Below are positions 14,379-24,336 of a DNA stretch of 64,000 bases, piece by piece; within the stretch, counting starts at the first letter, position 1, and every line of letters begins with the position of its first letter. The notes beneath the pieces were generated by a model that was not told the DNA's origin, ran no database searches, and worked only from the letters and a program-made list of their open reading frames with translations. The translations under genes and the position numbers were made by a program. Location: positions 620,001-684,000 of the forward strand of contig MARA01000004.1 of NCBI GenBank assembly GCA_001792895.1. Reading direction: 5' to 3'. Source of the DNA: Lentinus brumalis (lineage: Eukaryota > Basidiomycota > Agaricomycetes > Polyporales > Polyporaceae).

Positions 14379-14408
14379 AGCTAAGGAATGGGTCACTGTA
14401 TATGCCGT

Positions 14409-14413
14409 GCAAA
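14409..14413. repeat. 5-bp target site duplication of the LTR element (left)
   Basis: GCAAA immediately precedes the left LTR and is repeated immediately after the right LTR at 38111-38115. Five bases is the usual duplication length for Copia integration. Confidence 0.85.
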
Positions 14414-14663
14414 TGTAGATTTTCGTGACGGCGAGAGCACGCGAAGAGACGGGATGAGAAGAGAATCAATTGCGGGGGCGCGTTTGTCCTCTGTAGACTA
14501 GAAGAAAGACGGCGGGTGACGGGAGGTAGAGGCAATCGCGTGAGGACGAGCGAAGAAAATACACGGTATATGTAATCTAAACTAGCGCCGACCAGATTCT
14601 AATCTATCGATGTAAGTACGAGCTCGAACCGCAAGATGCCGGTGAGCGTCACAGACTACAACA
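14414..14663 (-). repeat. LTR of the gag-only Copia-like element (3' LTR of the minus-strand element)
   Basis: A 250-bp repeat beginning TG and ending CA, with no difference found by eye from 37861-38110. On the minus strand it is preceded by a purine-rich GAGGGGTTG tract that may act as the polypurine primer. It is the downstream LTR because gag reads toward it. Confidence 0.92.
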
Positions 14664-14782
14664 CAACCCCTCGAGCGAGTACGATACGAATGCGAAGGGG
14701 AGAAGTAAACAATAAAAACAAGACATGACCACATACAATTCAAGTCCATGCACGACGGCAACTTCAACCCCTCAACCTCAGC

Positions 14783-15250
14783 CTAGAAGGCATGCTCCTC
14801 GACGGCACCGTTCGCAGCAGCAGGCTGGAGATCCGGGCACTGCGCTTTGTAGTGGCCCTTGCGCATGCAGTGGAAGCACGTGATAAGCTCGATGGGGGTA
14901 CGGGTGCGGGGACGAGCGGCGGCGGCAGCGGCAACGAGGGCGACAGTGGACGACGACGACGGGAAGGGGTGCTGGCGGGAGTCCTCGTTCAGGAGGCGGC
15001 GGTGGACGAGCTCGAGCGTAAGCTCGCTCTCCGGGGTCACGTCGAGCGTGACGACGAAGTGCTCGAACGAGGGCGGCAGGCCGCTCGTGAGCACGAGGAT
15101 ATGATCCTCCTCGGTGACTGAAGCTCCGATGGCCTGGAGGCGGAAGACGGCGCGACGGACGTCGGCGATCCACGCGGTCATCGTCTGGTCATCGCGCTTC
15201 CTCATCTGGTAGAGGTCGCGGCGACGCGAGAGACGCGTGCCGAGTCCACG
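14783..15250 (-). pseudogene. gag: C-terminal half of Copia gag (zinc knuckle), separated by the KDZ insertion
   Basis: This is the downstream half of the gag gene whose N-terminal half is at 37327-37597. It contains a capsid-like region (MTAWIADVRRAVFRLQAIG, LTSGLPPSFEHFVVTLD, LTLELVHRRLLNED) and one CCHC zinc knuckle (CFHCMRKGHYKAQC), the RNA-binding motif of retroelement nucleocapsid. It ends at a TAG at 14783-14785. With the KDZ element and one target duplication set aside, the two halves read in one frame, so the gene was intact when it was hit. Family: Copia/UBN2-type gag. Confidence 0.85.
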
Positions 15251-15258
15251 GGACTGGT
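15251..15258. repeat. 8-bp target site duplication of the KDZ element (left)
   Basis: GGACTGGT here is repeated exactly at 37319-37326. The two copies lie at the two broken ends of gag, which is what an 8-bp staggered insertion would leave. Confidence 0.88.
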
Positions 15259-15560
15259 CACAAATATCACTTAGTTTGTTAAACTTTCCCGCATTAGTTA
15301 ATATTAAACATTGTTAAACATTGTCATTAGTCCTCGCGTTAAGACGACAACTAAACCAAATCCATGACAATGGTCTCTGCGTGTTTCCACACTAAACACC
15401 GTTAAACAGTGCTAAACAGCTTGTTTAACCCTGTTTAACCACTCGTTTACGCGCAGTACATATCTCGTTTAACATCAGGGTTTAACCGGTGTTAAGCAAT
15501 GTTAACCACCTCGGGCGCTTCCCTAGTTCAACAAAGTGTTTAACATGGCCGTTCGGTTCT
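15259..15560. repeat. Left end of the KDZ element: TIR and subterminal motif cluster
   Basis: The terminal inverted repeat core CACTTAGTTTGTTAAAC is at 15268-15284. The next 270 bases hold nine copies of TTAAAC or its complement GTTTAA (for example near 15279, 15304, 15313, 15401, 15423, 15433, 15467, 15480, 15539) plus several CTAAAC variants. Such subterminal clusters are typical transposase-binding regions; that role is inferred. Confidence 0.8.
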
Positions 15561-15617
15561 GTTGAACAGCGTATGTCCATTCTATGATACCTATGACATG
15601 TAACTCCATGTAACGTC

Positions 15618-18260
15618 CTAAGAACCGCGCGTCTTCCGCTTCTTCGCTGGACCCGACGCCCTGTTAAGTGGTGATTAGCACGAGTTCCAACGTAGGATAT
15701 AACACATACTTCGACTGTGCCTTGTTGCTGTCATCGTCCCCGTCTCTCCGCCGCTTGTTTCCCCACGTGGCATCCGGCGGCGCAGGTGCCTTGGTGGTAC
15801 GGCTGCTCCGCCGTTGCCCAGGCCCAGGAGGTGCCTCCTCAGCCGGCTCTGGGAACACCGCTGTCTCCTTACGAGCCTTCCGCGTCCGCGTCTTCGCACC
15901 GGGGACGACTACAGCGACTGCTGTCGTCTCCGCTGCCTCAGCCGATATGCCTCCAGATTCAGCGTCGGCGTGGCCTTGCCCAGAAGGCGCCTCCGCTGCC
16001 TTACTGGGGGCGGATGTCGATGCGCCTCCCAGTGCGTCAGCAGTCAATTTGCTCCCGCATGCAGTATCCGCGATCGACGAGGCGGAGGCGGGCGGCTGCA
16101 TCGTTCGTTCAGCAGGTAGGGAGACGTTTGAACGTCCCACGGGCGACGCGTTGTCAATGGTGGCTGAAACGGGTGTGGTCGGCGGCGCAGAGTCGACGTT
16201 CATCGCAGCGGGAAGCGCGGCGGGCGTTGAAGTAGCCGGCGCCGCCTCATCCGCCCGCTCGTCAACAGCACGCTCCTCGCGAGGCGACGAGGTCTTCGCA
16301 TTGGTCTGCTCGCCCTCGGTCGACTCGTCATCCGTATCCAAATCTGGGCCTGAGCTCGAGCTCGAGTCCGAGTCCGAGTCGTCCAGCGACATGGGCTTCG
16401 CTGCAGGGGTGGGGGAGAGGGAGGCCGCACGTGGCGAGGGAGGTGCGACCTCTTCACGGAGTCGTGATGGACCAGCCACGGGCGCACGAGTAGGCGTGGG
16501 GAAGACTGTCACCGAGCGGGTCTTCGTAGGCGTCTGGGGGCCGACAGCGGATTGCGATGGAGGAGAGGAATCGGAAGCGGCTTCGGTGGAGAGGAATCGG
16601 AACGCGTCCGGGGTGCCCTGGGCCTTCAGAACAGTAGAATACAAGCTCGCTAATTCGAAGAAGGCGAGCTTCGCAGGAGCATCCGTGATCCGCGTGACCC
16701 ACGATGCCGGCATGAACCTATTCGGCGCGGACATGACGATGAACCAGTCCAGGTTATCGTTCGGGTTGCTGCCATGAGCGACGACTGAGCAAAACGTCAG
16801 TCCATCGCACAAAGGTGAGTTGCGTATCACTTACACCACATGGCAATGAAGTACGCGTCAAGGACGGCGGCACCTTCAGGACAGGACCATCGGTCGTTCC
16901 ACGGGGGAGTACTGGTACACCATCCTCGCTGTACGTGAGAGATGGATCACGCTCCCGATTGGCGCCTAGACACATGTGAGCATGAAGAAGGGGAAAGATG
17001 ACATGAACACGTACGGAGGAAAGCCTGGCAAAAGCGTGCTCTTCGCTCGAGCTCGTGCACGCATGGCCCCCCTCGAATTGCTCGAAGGGTATGATGTCTG
17101 GGTGCTCTCCGACGGTGACGCTGGGACTAGAATGAGACCAGTCCAGCTTTGAGTACAACAGGACTCACTCCGTAGTCTCGATGCTGTTGTCCTTGGCTCG
17201 CCAGGCCGCGAAGGTCGATAGTAGGGACGAACCCAGTGCGCCGGGCTTGTATCCGACTAGCTGACCTGTAACGTCCGCGCCCGTCTTGGGAAATTGTCGT
17301 TGGTTCCTGCTCGTCGGTTAGCCGATGAAAACTCTATCGATTGAACCACTCACTCGTAGTAGTCAACCAAGACCACCTCGAGCCCCTTCGCCTTGAGGGC
17401 TTGTGCCTTGTCCTCCCAAATCCGTTGCTCGGCTTCAGGAAGTGCGGCGTACAGGCGTGCCACGGTTTGACGCCAATTGCCGATGCCAGGCTTCTCGCGT
17501 TCCCTTTTAATGAGGTCAGCGTGCTCGTCCGCCCATAGGGCGCACGATGCTCTGGCACGCGTGTTCGCAGCCTTGATGACAGGAGTGACGTCGATGGGGG
17601 CGTTGAAGTCGTTGTCCGCGTGGTCGGCGGGTGCGGTGGTTAGGCCCTTCGCGCCGGTTACAGTGAGTCCGTTAATGATTTGCCAACCATGGCCGGCCTT
17701 GATCTTCACTTGCGTAAGACGATTGTGGAACCAGTCCCCCACCAGCTGTGGATGCGGATTAGATGGATTATACAGACGAACGAAGAGAAACTACTCGCCT
17801 TGGTGGTTCTTTCGCCTTCCATACCGAGCAAGGGAGTCACTTTCCGCCAAGCCGCCTCCTTGATATTGGTGCGTTCATTCGTAGAGGCGGCAACATAATG
17901 TGGAAAGGCGTCGATGAGGCACTGGTGAGCCTCAGGGTGTTTCGCCCAATTGTGTCGTTTGCGCCGGTGGCGTGCAGCGGCTGGAGGTGGCTGGGCGGTA
18001 TCGGGTGGCGTCTGTGCGCGTTCGTTGCCTTTGCCCTTGCCGTCATTCGGGGCCTCCTCCTGCAAGGCCTGCGCCTCCTCCTGCGCCTTCTTCTTCTTCC
18101 TGCGTCTGCGCGCTTTCTGCGCACCCGTGGGCGGCAGCGTGCGCTTGTCCTTGGCGCCACTTGTCTCCTCTTCCTCGGAGTCGAGGGCCTGCGGTGGATC
18201 GGCAGCAGCGGCAGTCGAGGAAGTTGCCCGCGCGGATGCTTCAGTGGGCGGCGCAGCCAT
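15618..18260 (-). CDS. KDZ-element cargo protein, nuclear, possible DNA-binding domain
   Basis: About seven exons give close to 800 residues. Start ATG at 18258-18260. Residues 1-110 are Ala/Glu/Pro-rich with a strong nuclear signal (ARRRRKKKK). A helical segment follows (HNWAKHPEAHQCLIDAFPHY ... WFHNRLTQVKIKAG), then another with HMG/SANT-like spacing (NWRQTVARLYAALPEAEQR, WEDKAQALKAKG). The middle is a compact domain (VGEHPDIIPFEQFEGGH; NDNLDWFIVMSAPNRFMPAS). The last 350 residues are low-complexity Ser/Pro/Ala/Asp and end after a small exon in PAKKRKTRGS, a second nuclear signal (TAG at 15618-15620). The intron near 17730-17757 uses a GC donor (AAG|gcgagt). I do not recognise the family; a regulator or co-factor of transposition is only a guess. 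No frameshift was needed. Confidence 0.65.
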
Positions 18261-18313
18261 GGTGAGATGGGAGGTGAGTGGCGGGAGCGGGGGTGGTGAA
18301 TGTAGAGGACAGC

Positions 18314-18333
18314 GCAGGTGCTGGAACACCTGC
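18314..18333. promoter_or_regulatory. Palindrome with paired E-box cores upstream of the cargo gene
   Basis: GCAGGTG, a six-base spacer and CACCTGC form a perfect 7-bp inverted repeat 54 bases upstream of the start codon at 18260. Each arm contains a CANNTG core. Regulator binding is inferred from position and symmetry. Confidence 0.35.
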
Positions 18334-18490
18334 TCGGCCGTCAGGCTCAGCCGCGACAAAGCGGCGATCGAGATCTCAGTCCGACAAAGCCTTGGCCCTC
18401 AAAGCGCAGCCGAATCATGCGGGACCAGCCGAAGACAATAGGCTGGGTGATGAAACGAACAGGCATATGATTAATGAAGTACGGGCTACT

Positions 18491-19505
18491 CTAGTCTAGG
18501 ATCTCAACGTACTCGCGTGTCTCGTCGTCCGAGATGTCTGCTACGTCGCGATAACCTGCGCGCTTGGCCTTCTTGCGAGGCATAACCACCTCGGGTGTTC
18601 GCTCGCGCTTCGAAAGGCCTGCCTTCGATCGGCCCGCGCGCACGCGCGCTTGCCAGTACGGCAGCCGAGGCATGTCCGTGACACCGACCTCACGATACAA
18701 GGCGCACTCCGACGGCGCGAGCTTGATTATATCGTCCTCGTGGGTGTGCACCCAGTGGTCCAAGCCCGGGTGCCAGCGCACGAACCGCAGAGGCGCTGTG
18801 TGACTGACGGGATTGCGCCACTCCTCCAACGTAGACATGATCACGTCCTGCCAGAGGGTGTAGTGTACGACGCCGCCTCGACGAGTACCCTTGCCGATCA
18901 GGCAGAGGGGCTCCATGTTGTCCTGTATAGGTTCAGCAGACATACGTGTCACAGAGAATGCCCGACATACCTGCACATAGACTAGAGCTACCACATCGCA
19001 GGACGATGCCGACACGGCGAGCTTGTCCTCCAGCAGAGCGTGCCACAAGACGAGGTCAGCCCAGTAGCTAGGGCGCCGGTAAGGAGGTGGTTTGAACTCC
19101 TTCAGCACGGCAAGGAGGTCCAGCCGCTGATCTTCGCTCATCTGGCGAATGAGAACCTTGCCATGGTTTGCGCATCGGTTCTCCACAGGACCCCTGCACT
19201 GTATTCATAGTCAGTACGGTCTAGAAAATCGTGTATCGGCGACATACCTCGCAGACGGCTAGCCCTACGTTGGCCCACTTCGTCTGGCCATACTCCACCA
19301 CTACTTCGTGTTCACGAGGATCCAGATTCGTACATGGCGGAAGCACCTCCTTCAGATATCGCAGCGAAGGCATACGCTCATTGATAGCGGCCTGAACGCG
19401 AAGGTCGACTTGCGGCATGGCGGTCTTCTGAAAGTACGTGTGGCAAGTGGCCCGCGCCATCTCGATTTTATCCTCGCAGTGGGCAAAGCGTCGCTTGATG
19501 GCCAT
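18491..19505 (-). CDS. KDZ-element cysteine-motif family protein, divergent member
   Basis: Three exons give about 300 residues. The ATG at 19503-19505 (MAIKRRFAHCEDK) is the first usable start; an upstream exon cannot be excluded. The cysteine region reads PPCTNLDPREHEVVVEYGQ ... GLAVCE, then, after an intron ending near 19202, CRGPVENRCANHGKVLIRQ. This matches the C..H ... C...C(K)..VQYL plan of the three genes downstream, but with altered spacing. A region with QDVIMSTLEEW, FVRWHPGLDHWVH and DDIIKLAPSE corresponds to the C-terminal region of the next two members. The tail has a basic nuclear-type stretch (MPRKKAKRAG) and an acidic end. Function unknown; zinc binding is inferred from Cys/His placement. 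The shared dyad element lies about 140 bases upstream. Confidence 0.62.
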
Positions 19506-19647
19506 CTTGCGCGTCGAATGGGCTTGCCAAAGCGACACGTCCGTGCTCGTGATGACGTTCACAGTCGGTACGAGGGGGTCGCCCTCGCCTCGCTCAACAT
19601 GGATGGCTGGGGGACGAGTCGGCTGTACATCCTATCGGGTTGTAGCA

Positions 19648-19699
19648 ATCCGTGGACCTCAGAGTCTTACGGATGCATGGGCTAGAACAACGAGTTCTG
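19648..19699 (-). promoter_or_regulatory. Composite dyad element, copy 1
   Basis: Arms ATCCGT (19648-19653) and ACGGAT (19669-19674) enclose GGACCTCAGAGTCTT, followed by a second small dyad AGAAC-AACGA-GTTCT. Compared with the other two copies, one C:G pair of the stem is T:A here, so pairing is kept. It lies 140-190 bases upstream of the start at 19505. Confidence 0.7.
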
Positions 19700-20350
19700 C
19701 CTGGCGTGTTACATGGTGCTACATCGCGGGAAACGAGTCTTGCGAGCGGGAAGGACGAGTGCGTCCCCGGGATGGTGGGTGAAGAAGATATTAGCGAAGG
19801 GACATAGGACCGTTAAACTGACCGCGGCATCTCTCGTCTCGCTCCCATATCCCATCCTCTCATGCCGGCGGACTCGTCCGAGTTCGGTCGAGGCAGCTGA
19901 GCAAACGTGTCCAGGGGGAGCGATTCAGCGACCGAGGAAGATCGTAGCGACGTCACAAGCGCGACCAGACAGCAGATAGAGTGGAGGGAGTATCAAAGAG
20001 TACAAATTGGACATTGCGTTGAATGCGAGATCGCGGCCGGACGTGCAAAGAGTAGACTCGGACGTCGAGGTGAGAGAGTAGGGATAGACATCCTCGTAGG
20101 CGCCCAAGTAGCGCAATGATTGGTGTACTCATATAAACGACATCGACTGGCCTGCACGTCGCTCGCTGACCTCTGCTGCACGCAAGGCCGGGTCGAAGTC
20201 ACTTGCTCAATAAACGATGACCAGGGTGATTGCATTCAGAGTCATGATACAGGTACGTTACGCAGCGGAAGAGCCCACATTTACATCGAAGTGCGACTGC
20301 AACAAACCTCCGGACAAACTCGGCTACATCAAACTAAGACTATATAACCC
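19700..20350. other. Intergenic space inside the KDZ element
   Basis: 650 bases between the copy-1 dyad and the stop codon of the next family gene. Short open frames only; nothing recognised. Confidence 0.45.
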
Positions 20351-21256
20351 CTACTCGGTCGGAGACATATCCCGGGGAGCCTTCTGCCAGAAATCCGACC
20401 AGTCCGGAACTCCAAGGCCGGCTGCGAACGACATGAGTATATGACCAACGTAAGCAACCTGTAGACACGTACGAGCGTAAGTCGGAAGGTCTGGGAGTAT
20501 CATGACATCCTCCCGCGTCCACACGAGGATGTCGCCGTCTTCCAGCTTGATAGTCTCAGAGCGAATGTCTTTGACACGAATGAAGGACCAAGTTCGACCG
20601 GAGGTAGTGCACCACGCGATCGTCTCGGTGTCCTCCATGTCAGGGCACCAGCCTCGGAGCGCATCGCGCAACCGAGTCCAGGGTAGCACCGTGTAGTGCT
20701 TTGCGGTTTGATTATTCTAGGATAAGTCAGCGACATACGCACGCACAATTGACTGGAGACATCACCTTCTGGTAACCGAGCACGTCCCACTCCTGCAATA
20801 TGTTCGTCACATCGCGGAGGACCGCGGCAGGCAAAGGTTCAGGCAGGGGTTCGAATAAGCCAGGCGGACGTTGAGCATTGAGCTCGGCTAACTCCTTCGT
20901 AGACAGTTTCTGGCTGAGATACTGCACAGCGACGCACCCCTCGCGCCCGCACTAACAGAGATTAGCGACCATCGTACTGTGCTGTCACCGACTGAACTCA
21001 CCTTGCCAATTAACCGACCGTCATTCGTATCTCCCGGCAAGTACTGCACGTCGGTCTTCAGCCGGTGCGAGCACAAGGGCGCCACCGCAGGCTTACGTCT
21101 GGCCAGTGTGCGAGCGTATTCCCTGAAATGCAGCTCGCGCAGTCTGGCGGCAGCGGCGGAACGTCGTTTGCTGGAGACGGAGTGCGCTTGACGACTAGCG
21201 GAGGAGCGTGTCTTGCGCGTGTCAGCAGAGGCTGAGGAGGGGCGTTGGCCAGGCAT
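20351..21256 (-). CDS. KDZ-element GRF-like zinc-motif protein, member A
   Basis: Three or four exons give about 265 residues from the ATG at 21254-21256 (MPGQRPSSASADTRK). A basic N-terminal helix is followed by a Cys/His motif: LCSHRLKTDVQYLPG, NDGRLIGK, intron, CGREGCVAVQYLSQKLS. The order C-x2-H ... N(D)GR-x(n)-C-x4-C resembles the GRF zinc finger found on nucleic-acid enzymes, where the glycine-arginine precedes the second Cys pair. The C-terminal half (LRDALRGWCPDMEDTETIAW, WSFIRVKDI, LEDGDILVWTREDV) is shared with the member at 22289-23105. Stop at 20351-20353. Nucleic-acid binding is inferred from the motif only. An alternative short last intron near 20440-20490 would alter the final 15-20 residues. 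Confidence 0.68.
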
Positions 21257-21550
21257 GATGACCGCGAAGGGGCTAAGCGACTTACACAAAATTCGCTCGC
21301 CCAGCCTTCATATACTTCGGGTGGCCCATCTTTGACGGTTGCTTTGGCCGTGCTGACGACTATGCGCATTACCGCGCCAACTATTGTCCAAGGAGATGTC
21401 GCCGCACAATGGTGAAGCTGCGGTCGGGGCGAGGGGGTAATGCATGTCGCTGGTAGATGGGGAAGGGTTGTCTTGCATGGGTTCGAGCACTATCGGTCCG
21501 CGACTTAGACAAGCACCCTGTGTACATACTGAGATACGTATGCCAAAGCA

Positions 21551-21605
21551 GCACCCGTGGACCTCAGAGTCTGACGGGTGCAAAGGCGAGAACGACGAGT
21601 TCTGC
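21551..21605 (-). promoter_or_regulatory. Composite dyad element, copy 2
   Basis: Perfect 8-bp arms GCACCCGT (21551-21558) and ACGGGTGC (21574-21581) with an inner GAC/GTC pairing around CTCAGA. Ten bases on is AGAAC-GACGA-GTTCT. It lies about 300 bases upstream of the start codon at 21256. Confidence 0.75.
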
Positions 21606-22288
21606 CAGAGAATGGGAGAGGGGAAAGGCGAGAGCTCGGTTGGGGTGCACGCTGTTCGCGAAGCGGCAAAAGATGAACTATGAATTATTATCAGCATAAC
21701 TTAAGCTCTGTGCTCTTACCAGGCTGGCCATCGTTACGCTCTTCTGCGCGCGTGAGAGTCTTCCACAGTCTTGGGCTGCGGACTCCAGAGGTCGTCGTCG
21801 CTGGATGTCGGCACTCCGTCAATGTCGAAAGTCGCGCATGTGTCCAGAGCCGAGACGTGTGTCGCCAGGTCAAATAAACAGGGGGTCTGAGGTCTTAGAT
21901 CATCCAACTAGACGGGGTGGATGTAAAGGACGTTGAGAATGGGAGCCGCGAGAGACTTGGACGTCGTGGACGATGACCAGCATGCCAGCGTCCGTGTAAG
22001 CGCCTATCGTTGCACAACTCCGAGGACCTCGGGGTTCTGGCACACAATGCACATCGCTCCGACGGCAGCCATACCAAACAACTCTCGTTAATAGGTACCA
22101 CGTAGACGTAAGATACAGACAGAAACAATCTCGGGACATATGTATGTACAGCAAGGCACCAAAAAATGATTATGTCGAACCTGCTGCTACACGCTCGACG
22201 ATGCCGGCACAACAGCAGCGATCTCACCAACCCAGAACCATTCCCACTCAGGTCCTTCTGTAATCGCTACGATGATATATATGATTGT
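21606..22288. other. Intergenic space inside the KDZ element
   Basis: About 680 bases between the copy-2 dyad and the stop of the next family gene. Minus-strand open frames (21895-22230) could be a 3' exon of member B but have no counterpart in its paralogues. Confidence 0.4.
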
Positions 22289-23105
22289 TCAGCTGAATTC
22301 CTGGACATAGCTGGAGAACTCACGAGCATAGTCCGCGAGATTCGGGAGGTTGTCAACTCCAGCGCGAGTCCAGATGAGGATGTCGTCCGGCTGGAGGTCG
22401 AGCATATCCCAAGAGGCGTCTTTGACATAGACGAACGCCCATTCGGGCTTAGACTTCGTGCAGAACGCGATGGGGTCGGCCATAGTGAGGTTTGCGCACC
22501 AATCGAGCAACTCGTCCTGCAGCGGTCTAAGCTGCCTCTGGTCCAAGCTCAACCTCGTTGGAGGTTGCTTATCCTGGTAGGAACCTAGTCAGCTACATCA
22601 CGTCGGAATGGCGAAGGGCTCACCGTGAGATATGCGAGAACGTTCCACGCGATGGGCAAGTTTGTGATGTCGGTCAATGCGCTCTCCTGAGCCGACCGGA
22701 TGTTGATGCGAGCGCCGGGACGCTGGGCGTGCAGAGCGTCGAGTTCGGCCCGGGTGAGAGGCGCACTGAGGTACTGTACAAGCTTGCAACCGTTCACGTT
22801 ACACTAAACGAACAGGTCAGCGCATGTTAGGCCGGGGAAAATGTACTGATATCGCGCACAATGCCTACAAATCGCCCATCATTCTCGTTGTGTTTGCGGT
22901 ACTGAATTGAATGTTGGAGTTCGTGGTCGCACACCGGTGGCTGCCGCCTCTTCCGCAAGGCGGCTGCAGTTGCGACAGCTCTATAGGTCTTCCATGCCTC
23001 TCGCTCGGCGGAGGTTTCGGATTCATGAGAGCGCTTGTGGGGAGCCTGGCGAACAGCCTCGCTGGTAGACGATCGTGCTTTCCGGGGGGTGGCAGGAGTG
23101 GGCAT
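22289..23105 (-). CDS. KDZ-element GRF-like zinc-motif protein, member B
   Basis: Three exons give about 235 residues from the ATG at 23103-23105 (MPTPATPRKARSS). Basic Ser/Thr-rich N-terminus, then PPVCDHELQHSIQYRKHNE, NDGRFVGI, intron, CNVNGCKLVQYLSAPLTRAE. This is the same C-x2-H ... NDGR ... C-x4-C-K-x-VQYLS plan as members A and C. After a second intron (near 22570-22620) comes the shared C-terminal region: LQDELLDWCANLTMADPIAF, WAFVYVKDA, LQPDDILIWTRAGV. Stop at 22289-22291, unless a further intron after DYAR extends it. Unlike three other family members, no copy of the dyad element is visible upstream. Function unknown. Confidence 0.68.
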
Positions 23106-23373
23106 GTTGGGGATGGTGACGAGAGCATACGCTCGAGCTCCTGATATACACGCAGAACTCTGTGGCCTCGGGTGTTCGCTTTGAGCGATGTCTGAAGCAT
23201 TGACATACGTCAAAGCCTTAGAAGTGTGGCCACAAGGTGGCGTCGGACCGATGGCGGCAAGTCGCTGCGCGAGACAATCATGGAACTCCTCATCAAGGTC
23301 AAATCATACAGGCACGGTAACTAGATGGTAGTTCTAAGGTACAAGACGGGAGGGACGGGAGGGATAGAGCAAG

Positions 23374-24091
23374 TCAAACTTCGGGGGAAAGAGGGCGCGC
23401 GTCGGCCTCGTCTGCAACAAAGTTAGCTGGGTCACCGCTGTTGGATACGATCTACTCACCGATGTCTAATTCGTCTGATTCTTCTTCAACGTCTGATTCA
23501 ACAGCAGCAGCTTCAGCAGCAGCCTCAGCAGCTTCCTCAGCTTCGAGAGCCGCGTCCTCTTCATCCCCGGTGATGTCCGGACAGTCCCCCTCGATGTACA
23601 AGTCAACATCTTCCGGGTCGCTGTCGTAGCCATGCGCATGAAGCATGTTCTTGACCATCTCCCAGACGCGCGCCCGGCGGCTGGGTCTCACGTACTGGTC
23701 TGCGGGACGGTAGTGGTTCATGCAGTATAACTGGCGTGGGGTGAGGGGTTCGGACAGGTATTGCACGACTTCCTTGTACTTGCAGGACTTCCGGAAGCAC
23801 TGGGAAGGTGTAAGCGCGTGAGCGATAACAGATGGTCATTTTACTCACAATCCCATAATACCTGCCGTCGTGGTTATTCCCAGTGGCGTACTGGACTAGG
23901 CGCACCATCGGGTGTGGGCACAAGGGAGCGATTTCGCGCGCCTGATCCGCGAAGACTCTCGCTATCGCTTCGAAGCGGCGGAAGCGGTCCTTCCTGGTCT
24001 CCCCGCGATAGCGCCTCTTGGCGACCTTCAGAGCGGAGACCGCAGTATAACGAAGCTGAGGGGCGGTGGGTTCAGAGCGAGAGGGCGGCAT
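23374..24091 (-). CDS. KDZ-element GRF-like zinc-motif protein, member C
   Basis: Three exons give about 200 residues from the ATG at 24089-24091 (MPPSRSEPTAPQL). The motif is clearest here: APLCPHPMVRLVQYATGN, NHDGRYYGI, intron, CFRKSCKYKEVVQYLSEPLT. Instead of the C-terminal region of members A and B it carries a strongly acidic, alanine/glutamate-rich tail (EDAALEAEEAAEAAAEAAAV) and ends after a small exon at TGA 23374-23376. The loss of the second region suggests a different partner or a decoy form, which is speculation. The dyad element is about 200 bases upstream. Confidence 0.68.
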
Positions 24092-24284
24092 GGGGAATAC
24101 GAGTGTAGGGTTCGTGCATGGGGCGCGGCGTCTTATAACTTTTGACCAGGGTGGCCCAACAGGTCGCTTGGTCCGAGCACCATTTCCGACAATGGCTTCT
24201 TCCCATAATTCAAGCCAAAAGCTCTGGTCTTGTCTGCGACGCTTTGCTGATGGCGAGTTCAGGCATTGCTCGGCGGGGTCGGCA

Positions 24285-24336
24285 CACCCGTGGACCTCAG
24301 AGTCTGACGGGTGCGAGCGTGAACAACAAGTTCGCG
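24285..24336 (-). promoter_or_regulatory. Composite dyad element, copy 3
   Basis: Arms CACCCGT (24285-24291) and ACGGGTG (24307-24313) enclose GGACCTCAGAGTCTG as in copy 2, followed by GAAC-AACAA-GTTC. It lies about 195 bases upstream of the start codon at 24091. Confidence 0.75.

Noticed and set aside
14383..14396. Upstream start (GTG) for the decayed F-box gene
   Set aside because: Not an ATG; the paralogue starts at an ATG close to the F-box, equivalent to 14378.
15668..16777. Long plus-strand open frame of 369 codons
   Set aside because: It is the antisense shadow of the minus-strand nuclear cargo gene; the minus strand has splice sites, continuity with upstream exons and a conserved domain, while the plus frame is low-complexity only.
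21551..24313. Peptide HPSDSEVHG encoded by the dyad element on the minus strand
   Set aside because: Two copies encode it in an open frame, but the third has a stop codon inside, so conservation is at DNA or RNA level, not protein.
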